Positions 1-7,185 of a stretch of 25,432 bases of DNA are shown in pieces. Both the position numbers and the translations under genes were made by a program. This DNA is from JAFLUQ01 sp964551215 (GTDB taxonomy: Bacteria > Bacillota > Clostridia > UMGS1883). The stretch's first letter is position 1; each line of letters starts with the position of its first letter. The notes beneath the pieces were generated by a model. The model had not been told where the DNA came from. It searched no databases and saw only the letters and a program-made list of their open reading frames with translations. The DNA lies in assembly GCA_964551215.1 (NCBI GenBank), contig CAZKBV010000020.1, positions 1-25,432 on the forward strand. Reading direction: 5' to 3'.

Positions 1-34
1 CGTGGGATTTCTTCATCAGTTCTTTCATTGTCAT
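1..34 (-). CDS. Start of a phage gene running off the left edge (partial)
   Basis: An ATG at position 34 on the minus strand opens a frame (MTMKELMKKSH) that remains open to the window edge. A purine-rich stretch (AAAGGGTGG) lies just upstream, and the frame follows the preceding small gene in the same direction. A second ATG two codons later could be the real start. Too little is visible to assign a family; by position it would belong to the phage middle region ahead of the packaging genes. Confidence 0.4.
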   Translation of the reverse strand, partial: MTMKELMKKSH

Positions 35-84
35 GGCTTATCCACCCTTTCTGCCTTCGTAACCTCCGGGGCGGGATTGCAGAT

Positions 85-282
85 TTACAGTTCAATCGAA
101 AATTCAGTTTTCAGCAGGTTTATAAAATCTGCATCAAGCTCGCAATATCTTTTCAAAAACTCTTTTGGTTCGCAGGGCGCTAATTCAAAATGTACCTTCT
201 CTCTGGTTTCATCGTCCATATAGGTTGCAATAACATCCATAAGGTCCTGATCTATTATGTATTCTTCTCCGTATCTTTTCAT
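85..282 (-). CDS. Small acidic phage protein, unknown function
   Basis: A 65-residue protein begins MKRYGEEYIIDQDLMDVI and is rich in Asp and Glu. It is preceded by a strong ribosome binding site (AAGGAGG, seven bases before ATG). It has no signal peptide, membrane segment or recognisable catalytic motif; it looks like a soluble helical protein. It follows the 331-639 gene in the same direction and probably shares the promoter near 700. I do not recognise the family. Confidence 0.7.
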   Translation of the reverse strand: MKRYGEEYIIDQDLMDVIATYMDDETREKVHFELAPCEPKEFLKRYCELDADFINLLKTEFSIEL

Positions 283-330
283 TTCTGTTCCTCCTTCTTA
301 AATTACCACCTGTCAAGGTAAAAATATTGC

Positions 331-639
331 TTACTTTACAAATTCTGTGGTGAGAATTTCTGCTACTTTTGCAGCTTCTTCAAGCCCGGCAATCACCCGT
401 CTAAGTTCTACCAGCGGGAGAGAACCATACGATGTTGTCTGTACATCAAATCCAGTGATGCTACCATCCATTTCGTCTTCCGGGTGAATTTCCGGCAAAT
501 ACTTTTGTCCGTTTAAGGGTTCGACCTCTACGGTTCTGCCCCAATCCCTTGTAAGAACCTTAACCGTGTAATTGCCGATTGCGTATCTGTCGAGCTTGGT
601 CTCTCCGTTTGTTTTTGTTTCAATGTGTTCTAATTTCAT
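331..639 (-). CDS. Phage protein of unknown function, first gene after the 700 promoter
   Basis: A protein of 102 residues (MKLEHIETKTNG...) with alternating beta-like segments and a C-terminal helix (VELRRVIAGLEEAAKVAEIL). The ATG at 639 is preferred over two in-frame ATGs slightly upstream because AAAGGA lies eight bases before it. It is the first gene downstream of a sigma-A-like promoter at 703-730, after a 250-bp break from the early operon, so it opens a separate transcription unit. No family was recognised; a small DNA-binding or modulator role would be a guess. Confidence 0.7.
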   Translation of the reverse strand: MKLEHIETKTNGETKLDRYAIGNYTVKVLTRDWGRTVEVEPLNGQKYLPEIHPEDEMDGSITGFDVQTTSYGSLPLVELRRVIAGLEEAAKVAEILTTEFVK

Positions 640-675
640 AATTGACATCCTTTCCACTATGCTGTTTTTTATGTT

Positions 676-685
676 CCGATTGGTA
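676..685 (-). promoter_or_regulatory. Operator-like word downstream of the 700 promoter
   Basis: The minus strand reads TACCAATCGG, the same ten bases found (on the other strand) inside the spacer of the main leftward promoter at 10,202-10,211. Here it lies about 20 bases past the -10 box, a place where a bound repressor could block transcription. Repressor binding is inferred. Confidence 0.4.
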
Positions 686-702
686 TGTTTTATTGTATCT
701 TT

Positions 703-730
703 ATCTTAACACACCTACCGAAAAAGTCAA
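703..730 (-). promoter_or_regulatory. Sigma-A-like promoter for the second leftward unit
   Basis: On the minus strand TTGACT (730-725) and TAAGAT (708-703) are separated by 16 bases. Upstream of the -35 box lie phased A-tracts (about 731-770) of the UP-element or bent-DNA kind. Twenty bases covering the -35 box and the first A-tract (720-739) are identical to those of the early promoter at 10,211-10,230. It would drive the 331-639 gene and onward. Confidence 0.65.
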
Positions 731-790
731 TAGTTTTTTTGAAATTTTTTCAAATTTTTTCTAAAATAATTCGTTCCGTTTATAAGAAAT

Positions 791-821
791 GGTGATAAAA
801 CGGCAGTCCGTTAAGACCGCC
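791..821 (-). terminator. Probable terminator of the leftward early operon
   Basis: Read on the minus strand, GGCGGTCT and GGACTGCC form an eight-pair stem (two G-T pairs) around a TAAC loop, followed by GTTTTATC. It lies downstream of the HD-domain gene and upstream of the promoter at 703-730, which fits an operon end. The T-run is short, so leakage or antitermination is possible. The 70 bases between the hairpin and the HD gene stop contain one further short hairpin (TGTCT...AGACA, about 830-843) and nothing else I recognise. Confidence 0.4.
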
Positions 822-906
822 GCGAAATTGTCTCCTAAGACAGATAGGATTTGTTCAAATGATGTAGGATAGTTTCAAAGGCTGTGTATTGTCTACTACA
901 GCAACA

Positions 907-1503
907 TCAATCACTTTTGACTTCGTTCTCGTCGAGATATGTCGCCTTCATGTCTGCGAGGTGGGTGAGGAGAGCAAGCGGAAACATTTTAAACGCGTTA
1001 CCTGCGCTGTAGCTACCGCCCTTTACCGAGTCATCAAAGCCTCCCATGTGCCAACGTATAGCCACTGCTTCCTCCCGTGTCAGCCGCATAAAGCCGGATA
1101 TGATGTAAACGCTTTTCTCGCCGTGTCCGTAGGGGAGCTTGTCATTGACGATGTATGCAGGATACTTTTCCCATTGCCCCTGCTCGTTCTTTCTGTTTCG
1201 CATCTCCACTTCGTAGAAGTTTGCCTTGCAGATGTCATGGAGAAGACCGACTATAGCGACCGATTCGAGTTGCCCGTGGGTAAGGTCATGACCGTTTTCG
1301 AGTTCATATTCCTGTTTAAGTCTGGAAAATACGTTGAGGCTGTGTTGCACCAGTCCACATGGAAAAGCACCGTGAAAACGGGTTGAGGCAGGTGCGGTGT
1401 AAAAGTCTGTGCTTCTTATCCAGTCGAGGAGCCTCTGAGAGCCGTCTCTCTTTATGTATTCGTTGAATGCTTTTTCAAACTGTTCCTGTGGGCTTAAATT
1501 CAT
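907..1503 (-). CDS. Phage HD-domain phosphohydrolase
   Basis: A 198-residue protein with an ordered HD-superfamily metal site: His54 (LVQHSLNVF), the His89-Asp90 pair (LLHDICK), His127 (YGHGEKS), His152 (RWHMGG) and Asp184 near the C terminus. Such proteins use divalent metals to hydrolyse phosphoesters, often of nucleotides; the substrate here is unknown. Small HD proteins are frequent in Clostridial phages between replication genes and the terminase. A strong AAGGAGG precedes the ATG, and the gene starts one base after the DUF1492 gene stops. It is the last gene before the hairpin near 802-821. Because this position follows the regulator rather than the replication genes, a role in nucleotide-pool adjustment or signal-nucleotide removal are equal guesses. 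Confidence 0.75.
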   Translation of the reverse strand: MNLSPQEQFEKAFNEYIKRDGSQRLLDWIRSTDFYTAPASTRFHGAFPCGLVQHSLNVFSRLKQEYELENGHDLTHGQLESVAIVGLLHDICKANFYEVEMRNRKNEQGQWEKYPAYIVNDKLPYGHGEKSVYIISGFMRLTREEAVAIRWHMGGFDDSVKGGSYSAGNAFKMFPLALLTHLADMKATYLDENEVKSD

Positions 1504-1504
1504 C

Positions 1505-1993
1505 TTACTTTCCTCCTTGTATGATTATTGCCATGTTCATTAAAGCAGAGCCGTGTATCTTATGCGTTCTTCTCAAGTACGTGTCTTCTTTTCTCAGGAA
1601 GTCTTCTTTCCCTCCAAACAGCATACCAACTACGTCCTCCCAAGAAGCTCCGTCGAAGTAGCGCATACGGATAACAGCCCGCTCGTCTGAGTGCTTTAGC
1701 TTTTTTAAAATCGACTCTATCGCATTTCTCTCTTGCCTTTGTTCTGCTACTGCCATTTTTATCTCGTTCTCAAGGTCTATCTTTTGTGCAATTATATCAG
1801 CCGTTTTGTCCTGCGATGCGCTCGGGGACTTTGGAATATCAGACAAGGCCGGAGAGCCGATGCTTTTCAATCTTAACTCAATGCGGTCGAGCCTTTCTAA
1901 CTGGTTTTCAATGTCTCTTTCACGTTCACGATATTCGACCAGTCTGTGCTTGACCGCATCCGTGCCACATCGTGTTTCGTCTATATATTTCAT
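1505..1993 (-). CDS. DUF1492 / ArpU-RinA-like phage transcription regulator
   Basis: The C-terminal part holds a sigma-70 region-4-like helix-turn-helix with the motif ERAVIRMRYFDGASWEDV and an ending TYLRRTHKIHGSAL, as in DUF1492 and ArpU-type proteins that activate late genes in Gram-positive phages. The middle is a long charged coiled coil (two helices, about residues 15-45 and 65-105). The start is uncertain: I chose the ATG at 1993 (MKYIDETRCGTDAVKHR), but a TTG at 2047 directly after the upstream stop adds 18 basic residues; neither has a strong binding site. An insertion (FGGKEDFLRKED) sits in the HTH turn region, where shorter family members have only a few residues. Position at the end of the early operon fits a late switch. 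Confidence 0.7.
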   Translation of the reverse strand: MKYIDETRCGTDAVKHRLVEYRERERDIENQLERLDRIELRLKSIGSPALSDIPKSPSASQDKTADIIAQKIDLENEIKMAVAEQRQERNAIESILKKLKHSDERAVIRMRYFDGASWEDVVGMLFGGKEDFLRKEDTYLRRTHKIHGSALMNMAIIIQGGK

Positions 1994-2047
1994 GTCATCC
2001 GGTATACCCCGACCACCCCGCTTTTTGCTAATATAACCTTCGCGCAA

Positions 2048-2821
2048 TCAGTCCGCCCAAGGGAATTGGGTAATCAAGCTTCCTCCCAAAACAGGGGCAA
2101 GGCTGTCTTTCATAAACAGCTTGACGTGGCGCTCTGCGCATGTCTGTTCGATAGCCTTTATCCAACTCGCTTCCGGCACTACCTTGTCTTTTCGGTTCCC
2201 TGTCTCCGCTCCGACTATTACCCACTGCACAAACGCGTCGCACATATGACTTATTTCGCCGCTGTAATCTCTTAGAATGGGCTCAATGCTCACGAATGTA
2301 TGCCACGCCCTACCGTAGAAGAACGGCTCGTCGGGTGTTGTGACGGTTGTGCCATACCACATATTGTCCTTTGCCGGGAGCTTTCCGGCGGAAGCGAGAT
2401 CTATGTACCGCTGCGGATTTTTTGTGAGGAATAAATATCTGTGTTGCGGCACTTTTTCGCAGACCGCGAACACCTCCATTATCCATTCATCAGGCACCCA
2501 CTCACCGAACAGGTCAGCCATCGAACAGACGAACACAGTCTGCGGTTCGTGCCATGTCTTCGGCTGATTCAGTCTGTATCTGTGAAATGTCGGCTCAAAT
2601 CCGAATGGGTACGGCGATATCCTCCCCGTTTCATTTACTGTAGCCGGATTTTCCAGCTCGTGAATTTTCCCTATCGGATGCCCGTCTATAAATGTGTGGT
2701 TTTTGTCTTGGGTGCTAAACCGATTCGCTATCTTGTGGGCATAGCAATATTCGCACCCATGATAGCAGCCCACGACAGGATTCCACGTGCTGTCACACCA
2801 TTCTATTTTTGTGTTTTTCAT
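2048..2821 (-). CDS. Gp37/Gp68 (DUF5131) family radical-SAM-like protein
   Basis: A 257-residue protein beginning MKNTKIEWCDSTWNPVVGC, the signature opening of the phage Gp37/Gp68 or DUF5131 family. Cys19, Cys23 and Cys26 (GCYHGCEYC) form a CX3CX2C motif as used by radical SAM enzymes to hold a 4Fe-4S cluster. The rest of the body (VFVCSMADLFGEWVP, YLFLTKNPQRY, VIVGAETGNR) matches the conserved family blocks and is compatible with a TIM-barrel core. The biochemical reaction of this family is not established to my knowledge; modification of phage DNA or a nucleotide is often suspected. AGGAGA precedes the ATG. It lies between ssb and the DUF1492 gene. Confidence 0.85.
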   Translation of the reverse strand: MKNTKIEWCDSTWNPVVGCYHGCEYCYAHKIANRFSTQDKNHTFIDGHPIGKIHELENPATVNETGRISPYPFGFEPTFHRYRLNQPKTWHEPQTVFVCSMADLFGEWVPDEWIMEVFAVCEKVPQHRYLFLTKNPQRYIDLASAGKLPAKDNMWYGTTVTTPDEPFFYGRAWHTFVSIEPILRDYSGEISHMCDAFVQWVIVGAETGNRKDKVVPEASWIKAIEQTCAERHVKLFMKDSLAPVLGGSLITQFPWAD

Positions 2822-2830
2822 ACGTTTCTC

Positions 2831-3268
2831 CTAAAACGGGAGGAGTTCGCCGTCAACGATTTCATCGACCTGTTGCGGCGTCTGCGTGTATGAGTCTTGA
2901 ACATACCATCCGTTATTTTCTCTGCTTGCATTGTCATTCTTGGAGTCAATGAATCTAACGTCATCAGCAACCACTTCGAGAGCGGAGCGTTTATTGCCCT
3001 GCTGGTCCTCCCAAGTGCGGGAGCGCAGCTGGCCTTCTACATAGATTGCCATGCCTTTGCGGAAGTATCTGGAAACAAACTCCGCTCTCTGATTCCAAGC
3101 AACTATTGTTACGAAATCAGCAGCATCTTCCCGGCCTTCCTTGTGAGGTCTGTTGACGGCAATTCGGAATGAGGAAACGGATAGCCCGCTTCCTTGTGTG
3201 GTCTTCAACTCAGGGTCGTTTACAACGCGTCCTGCGAGTATCGTTTTGTTAATATTCAAGCAACTCAT
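2831..3268 (-). CDS. ssb: Single-stranded DNA-binding protein
   Basis: A 145-residue protein with the OB-fold pattern of bacterial SSB: an N-terminal MSCLNINKTILAGRVVNDPE strand, the SFRIAVNRP strand, the DFVTIVAWNQRAEFVSRY block and KGMAIYVEGQLRSRTWED, followed by VVADDVRFIDS. A short flexible linker leads to an acidic tail ending ELLPF, the conserved tip that recruits partner proteins. It protects single strands made during phage replication and would cooperate with the RecT-like protein and helicase loader in the same operon. GGGAGG precedes the ATG, which overlaps the stop of a 23-codon frame upstream (ATGA). Confidence 0.93.
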   Translation of the reverse strand: MSCLNINKTILAGRVVNDPELKTTQGSGLSVSSFRIAVNRPHKEGREDAADFVTIVAWNQRAEFVSRYFRKGMAIYVEGQLRSRTWEDQQGNKRSALEVVADDVRFIDSKNDNASRENNGWYVQDSYTQTPQQVDEIVDGELLPF

Positions 3269-3336
3269 TTAATCTTCCTCCCGTTCTTCAGCATGGCGCC
3301 AAACGGCTTAAATTCCCTGAATAATATATCTCTCAT
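3265..3336 (-). CDS. Possible 23-residue basic peptide overlapping ssb start
   Basis: A short frame, MRDILFREFKPFGAMLKNGR followed by KIK, sits between two phage genes. It has AAGGAG ten bases ahead of its ATG, overlaps the upstream gene stop by four bases and overlaps the ssb start as ATGA. That packing matches translational coupling in the rest of the operon. It could be a real micro-protein, or only a coupling device that carries ribosomes to ssb. No homolog was recognised. Confidence 0.4.
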   Translation of the reverse strand: MRDILFREFKPFGAMLKNGRKIK

Positions 3337-3662
3337 TTTTCTTTAACTCCTTCTGTGTTTTGCGATTTCAGAATTGCCTTTTTGAGCGAACTACCATGAA
3401 TAAGTTTGAGAATAGTGTTCAATTGCATATGCTTGATTACTTCAATATGACTTGGGCGTCCGCCAAACATAACCCATGTTTGCTGCAACAACTCGTTCAA
3501 GTCCGCAATCGGCTCTCCTTCCACAAATTTTCTTTGAGATTTTAAATACTCCTTATGTTTTAAAATATATTGACAGCTGCAGCATTTTTCGCATAAGCCC
3601 GGGACGTGTCTGCCTCTGTACTCATAAGATGATGCGCAGTATCTGCAAGGATTGGTTTTCAT
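3333..3662 (-). CDS. Cysteine-rich small phage protein
   Basis: A 109-residue protein starting MKTNPCRYCASSYEY. The ATG at 3662 is chosen because AAAGGAGGAG lies just upstream; a longer frame extending 17 codons further has no such site. The N-terminal third has two CxxC-type pairs (CRYC and CEKC, followed by SCQY), suggesting one zinc-binding module. The rest is helical and basic, without a known catalytic motif. It lies between the 76-residue zinc-ribbon gene and ssb. Family not recognised. Confidence 0.7.
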   Translation of the reverse strand: MKTNPCRYCASSYEYRGRHVPGLCEKCCSCQYILKHKEYLKSQRKFVEGEPIADLNELLQQTWVMFGGRPSHIEVIKHMQLNTILKLIHGSSLKKAILKSQNTEGVKEK

Positions 3663-3679
3663 TTTATATTTCTCCTCCT

Positions 3680-3910
3680 TTAAGTATGCTCCTTGATATA
3701 GGAATTTCTGCAATCTTCACAGCAAAAATCCTTCCATTCATCATTTACTTTGGTAGTTATCCACCCTTTGCTGCGGAGCTCCGCTCGATGTTCTTTTGAA
3801 CAAACATCATCACTATCAAATCGAAAGCGTTTGGACTCTTTGCCGCATTCATCGCAAGAGTACACCGCATCTCCCTCCCAATAGCCGTCGAAGTTTAATT
3901 CTCTTGCCAT
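3680..3910 (-). CDS. Zinc-ribbon-like small phage protein
   Basis: A 76-residue protein with two cysteine pairs, CDEC near residue 19 and CCEDC near residue 63, spaced as in treble-clef or zinc-ribbon folds. It is preceded by AAAGGAGG, and its ATG overlaps the RusA stop (TAATG), so translation is coupled. Such short metal-binding proteins are common in phage early operons and often bind nucleic acid; the role here is unknown. Confidence 0.7.
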   Translation of the reverse strand: MARELNFDGYWEGDAVYSCDECGKESKRFRFDSDDVCSKEHRAELRSKGWITTKVNDEWKDFCCEDCRNSYIKEHT

Positions 3911-4347
3911 TATTCTTCCTCCTTTATAAAAGCGGGTTGTATCACGACGTCAACTCTTGGATTGTCGCTGTAATAGCGTCTTATCTGAGTATCGACTATC
4001 TGTGTATCGTCATGATAAGCAATTTTATTGAGCGCGTCCTCAACAGCTTTACAAACGTTTGACGAGTCAGGCTTCTTTAGCGGTCTTAATTGATTGCTCA
4101 GCATCATAGCCTTTTTCGTTTTGGATACCGATTTCGGTATGGGGTAGTATATAAGTAATCTCATGTCAAGCGGGGTGCCTTCCGGAAACATATATCCCTT
4201 TGACGCTTGTTGATACATCAGTTTGATAAGATTTTCGTAGGCTACGGTTGCGTCAGGAGTGTATGTTTGTACATAATTGCCTATCCTATGAAACCGCGGC
4301 CTACCCTTTCCAACAGGATTGCCGGGAATAGTGAACTTAATCCGCAT
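3910..4347 (-). CDS. rusA: RusA-family Holliday junction resolvase
   Basis: A 145-residue protein with RusA landmarks: an N-terminal FTIPGNPVGKGRPRF strand, the motif KKPDSSNVCKAVEDALN at residues 91-107 and IAYHDDTQIVD at residues 109-119. These enzymes are dimeric endonucleases that cut four-way DNA junctions formed during recombination or replication. The usual DxDN motif here reads DSSN: Asp94 is kept but the second acidic residue is Ser96, while Glu103 lies one helix turn later and Asp113-Asp114 are intact. Known phage relatives show similar PDxxN variants, so activity is plausible. The gene overlaps the 66-residue gene upstream by 11 bases. Confidence 0.85.
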   Translation of the reverse strand: MRIKFTIPGNPVGKGRPRFHRIGNYVQTYTPDATVAYENLIKLMYQQASKGYMFPEGTPLDMRLLIYYPIPKSVSKTKKAMMLSNQLRPLKKPDSSNVCKAVEDALNKIAYHDDTQIVDTQIRRYYSDNPRVDVVIQPAFIKEEE

Positions 4348-4537
4348 CCTTTTTCACCTGCTCCGGTAAGTCTAAAGCAATGCATTCGTACTTAACAAAA
4401 TATTCGTATGTCTTACCGTTCCGTTTCCGCCGCACTTGGGATACCCTATAACCATTCTTAAACAGGAGCGTAGCAACAGCAGCTCTGTCGGTTTCGTTGC
4501 TTATTCGCAGATATCCATTTTGGCAAAGTTCATTCAT
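4337..4537 (-). CDS. Small phage protein between helicase loader and RusA
   Basis: A 66-residue protein, MNELCQNGYLRISNETDRAA and onward. It contains a helix (DRAAVATLLFKNGYRV) followed by a basic beta hairpin (RRKRNGKTYEYFVKYE). The ATG at 4537 follows AAAGGA by about nine bases; a TTG two codons earlier is less likely. Its end overlaps rusA. Fold resembles small YopX-neighbour or DNA-binding proteins only in general shape; no family was identified. Confidence 0.65.
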   Translation of the reverse strand: MNELCQNGYLRISNETDRAAVATLLFKNGYRVSQVRRKRNGKTYEYFVKYECIALDLPEQVKKDAD

Positions 4538-4555
4538 TTTCAAATTTCCTTTCTG

Positions 4556-5449
4556 CTAATTTTCGCTTTCAAAAAACTTTCCCATTTCAGAAAACTTATT
4601 GAAAGCGGCTTGTCGTCTAAAACTGTCTCCTGTGAACTGCATCGGATAGCAGACTTCAAATATTCTGTCGTAGATACGGACATACTGAATATCCGTCTCC
4701 TCCTGCATTTCTTGTAGGCTCAAGTTCGTTGTCAGTATCATTGGAAGACCGAGTCGATACCTGCTGTCGATGATGTTGTACACCTTTTCGAGCGCATAGC
4801 TTGTATTTCTCTCAGCCCCCAAATCATCGAATATCGCCAATTTTGTATTCGCAAGCCGTTCGATGATTTTCGATTCTTCATCTCTGTCTTTCTGTATAAG
4901 TTCGAGTATTTTCACGAACGAGGTCATAACAACCGAGATTTTCTGTTCCAAAAGGTAGTTGGCAATACAGGCCGCCGCATAGCTCTTACCCGTCCCGACT
5001 CCACCCCAAAGCAGAAGGCCTTGATTCTTCTTCAACATTTCCTCAAATCCGGCAGCGTATCGCTTGCAGTATTTCAGGTTCTTTTGATTTGCCTTTGTGA
5101 CATGGAAATTATCAAATGTGGCGTTTTGGAACTTAGCATCCATAAGACTGTATTTTCTTAGGGCTTTTACGCGCTCCATGTTCTCTCGCACTTCATCTTG
5201 ACGTTTTTCCTCAGCGCGTCTTTCGCGGTCGCATTTACACATACGAACCGTTTTCAGAATTATTTCTCTGTCCGGTTCTTCTTCGGTCGGGTCGGGCCAC
5301 TCGCGAAATTCTTGTCTCGGCTCTCCGCATTTTCCACATATCAAAATGTCGTTATCATCATAGAAGTCTTTTTCGTTCACAACCTGTCGAGCGAGCCACT
5401 GGTCTGTCAAGCTTTTTGCGAAGCCGTGAAACCCACTTTCTACACTCAT
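4556..5449 (-). CDS. dnaC: DnaC/IstB-type helicase-loader ATPase
   Basis: A 297-residue AAA+ protein. The N-terminal region has a CGKC pair (residues 39-42) and a CKC motif (71-73) that may bind zinc, then a charged helix. The ATPase core has Walker A GGVGTGKS (149-156), Walker B LAIFDDLG (204-211) and a sensor-I-like ILTTNLSLQEM, with YDRIFE and SFRRQ near the C terminus. Proteins of this type load the replicative helicase on phage origin DNA with a partner initiator; the preceding gene is that partner. The start ATGA overlaps the partner stop, and GGAGGAG precedes it. No phage helicase gene is seen, so the host DnaB-type helicase is the presumed client. Confidence 0.88.
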   Translation of the reverse strand: MSVESGFHGFAKSLTDQWLARQVVNEKDFYDDNDILICGKCGEPRQEFREWPDPTEEEPDREIILKTVRMCKCDRERRAEEKRQDEVRENMERVKALRKYSLMDAKFQNATFDNFHVTKANQKNLKYCKRYAAGFEEMLKKNQGLLLWGGVGTGKSYAAACIANYLLEQKISVVMTSFVKILELIQKDRDEESKIIERLANTKLAIFDDLGAERNTSYALEKVYNIIDSRYRLGLPMILTTNLSLQEMQEETDIQYVRIYDRIFEVCYPMQFTGDSFRRQAAFNKFSEMGKFFESEN

Positions 5450-6258
5450 GAGTTATCTCCTCCGTATTTTGCAAATGGATTTTGGTTGTTCTGATACGCT
5501 TCGGCATGAGCGACTTCTGGTGGTTCCTTCGGGATAAAATCAGCAAATGGAGTATTTTCATTCAAAAAGGTCTTTGCGTGTTTTATGTACTCCAGCTCTG
5601 TCTTTCGTTTTTTGCACTCAGCCGCATAATTCTTTGCGGCATCCAACAATTCTGTTTCCGAAAATCCGTCTTTTCTTCGAGCTTGATATTTCTTGTACGC
5701 TTCGCCCTTGCCAATTTTGCGTGGGTAAACAGACCAGAAGCCCTCAAAGTCTTTTGAATATCGGGGCGCTTCTTCTGTTTTCTCTCCGAATTTTGGCTTT
5801 TCGCTTTCATCCGGTTCTTCCGCAGGTTTCTTTTCTTCCGATACGAGAACGGGTTGAGAAGCCGGAGAAGCGTTTTCGGACATTCTCAGCCTCGCATCGC
5901 GTTTTCTGTTGACATCAGCTTGACGCTTTTTCTTTGCCTTGTACCACTGCTCCTGCCACACATCCCAATCGTGAAGCAATAGTTTGTCATTTACTGTGTC
6001 AATCCAACCAGCATCTATTAGTGCTTGGACAACCTTGTCAAAATCCAATTTGCACCCGACACATTGCCCATACAGAAGGCGAGAAATATCTTCTTTGTCG
6101 GCGTTTAATATGTTGCCGTCCTCGTCAGCGTTTTCTCGCCCCCATAGCCACAAAATAACGAGAATGCCAATGGCTTCGGGAACATTACTGCCAAGCGGTT
6201 TGTATAGGTCACGTAGCTTAGGGCCGAGCACAGTATCGTGTACTGCTATCCACGCCAT
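5446..6258 (-). CDS. Phage replication initiator / replisome-organizer-like protein
   Basis: A 270-residue protein. The N-terminal about 110 residues (MAWIAVHDTVLGPKLRDLYK, then IGILVILWLWG and LLLHDWDVWQEQWYKAKKKR) match the winged-helix N-terminal type of phage replisome organizers and DnaD-like proteins. A proline- and lysine-rich linker (about 120-165) follows. A C-terminal block (FWSVYPRKIGKGEAYKKYQ ... AKTFLNE) is the domain commonly found at the end of phage replication proteins. It would bind the phage origin and recruit the downstream DnaC-like loader. AAGGAGAG precedes the ATG. The phage origin may lie inside this gene, as is common, but I found no clear iterons. Confidence 0.75.
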   Translation of the reverse strand: MAWIAVHDTVLGPKLRDLYKPLGSNVPEAIGILVILWLWGRENADEDGNILNADKEDISRLLYGQCVGCKLDFDKVVQALIDAGWIDTVNDKLLLHDWDVWQEQWYKAKKKRQADVNRKRDARLRMSENASPASQPVLVSEEKKPAEEPDESEKPKFGEKTEEAPRYSKDFEGFWSVYPRKIGKGEAYKKYQARRKDGFSETELLDAAKNYAAECKKRKTELEYIKHAKTFLNENTPFADFIPKEPPEVAHAEAYQNNQNPFAKYGGDNS

Positions 6259-6284
6259 ATTACTCTCTCCTTGATGCGTATCAT

Positions 6285-7166
6285 TTATTGGTTACTTTCT
6301 TTTTTCGGGCTCTGCTCTGCAATCTCCTCAATCCTTTCAGTGATGTCTTTAAGGGCAGAGATTGTAATCTTCGCAGTGGAATCCAGACCAAACTCGGCGA
6401 GAACCTGTTTCAGCACATCATTTCCGGCGTCTCCGAGTTTTTCTTTGACAATCTTGAATAGATCCTGTCTCTGCTGCTGTGTGATAGGTTCGTCGGGGAC
6501 AATCTCCGTTTCAATGACCTCGCCGGAGTCGGGGTCAACAATAAGGCCAAAATCTGTCTCCTTCAGGTCAACCATATCGGCAGCCTCTTCCTGAGAATAG
6601 ATGCCCATAATCATATCCGGACAGTTCATTCTTCCGAAGAACGATGCCGCACGATATTGTATCATCACCTGCGGCATCGTCTTCCACTTGCTGCCGCTCT
6701 TTTGAGTCCAACCCTCACTGTTTGCCATGTTCATCGTAATCTTGGGGCCGACTACCTTATGCCCTGCGTAGTCCTCGGCCCACGCCTGACAGCTCAAGCC
6801 CCCGTCCTCCTTGGCATTGCCGAAATCGAACTGCAGTTCTGTCTTGTATCTGCGCGAGGAGTTAATCATTGCGATTATCCACTGGCTCGACCAAGCAGGT
6901 CTGCCGTTTACGATGTAAAGGTTCTGCATAACCATCATCGGGCTTGTGTTGATGCGACTTGCCATTTCAATAGCAATCATGCAGTTGCCTGTGTTGCCCT
7001 GATAGTCTTTAGGGACGACGGTTGATTTTGAGAGACAATCTGCCATTCGGAGTGCTGTTTCAAAGTTCTCTGCATCCGAAAAGACGTTCAAACCTCCCGT
7101 TTTGACATTCTGAACCGCGTTCTGTTTTTGCTCGGACACGGTCATTTCATTTTTATTGTTTGCCAT
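6285..7166 (-). CDS. RecT-like single-strand annealing protein
   Basis: A 293-residue protein. The central block (GNTGNCMIAIEMASRI, SPMMVMQNLYIVNGRPAW, SSQWIIAMIN, MPQVMIQYRAASFFGRMNCP) matches the RecT/Bet-superfamily branch found in Firmicute prophages. These proteins bind single-stranded DNA and anneal complementary strands, usually with an exonuclease partner; a PD-(D/E)XK nuclease lies two genes upstream. The C-terminal part (about 220-293) is acidic and helical and could contact SSB or the replisome. AGGAGG precedes the ATG. The alternative assignment is an uncharacterised phage protein of the same fold; classical E. coli RecT similarity is weak by eye. Confidence 0.75.
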   Translation of the reverse strand: MANNKNEMTVSEQKQNAVQNVKTGGLNVFSDAENFETALRMADCLSKSTVVPKDYQGNTGNCMIAIEMASRINTSPMMVMQNLYIVNGRPAWSSQWIIAMINSSRRYKTELQFDFGNAKEDGGLSCQAWAEDYAGHKVVGPKITMNMANSEGWTQKSGSKWKTMPQVMIQYRAASFFGRMNCPDMIMGIYSQEEAADMVDLKETDFGLIVDPDSGEVIETEIVPDEPITQQQRQDLFKIVKEKLGDAGNDVLKQVLAEFGLDSTAKITISALKDITERIEEIAEQSPKKESNQ

Positions 7167-7185
7167 ATTTGCTACCTCCTATTAT

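Noticed and set aside
889..1386. Long plus-strand frame opposite the HD-domain gene.
   Set aside because: The minus-strand frame has a full HD metal site and a strong ribosome binding site; the opposite frame has neither.
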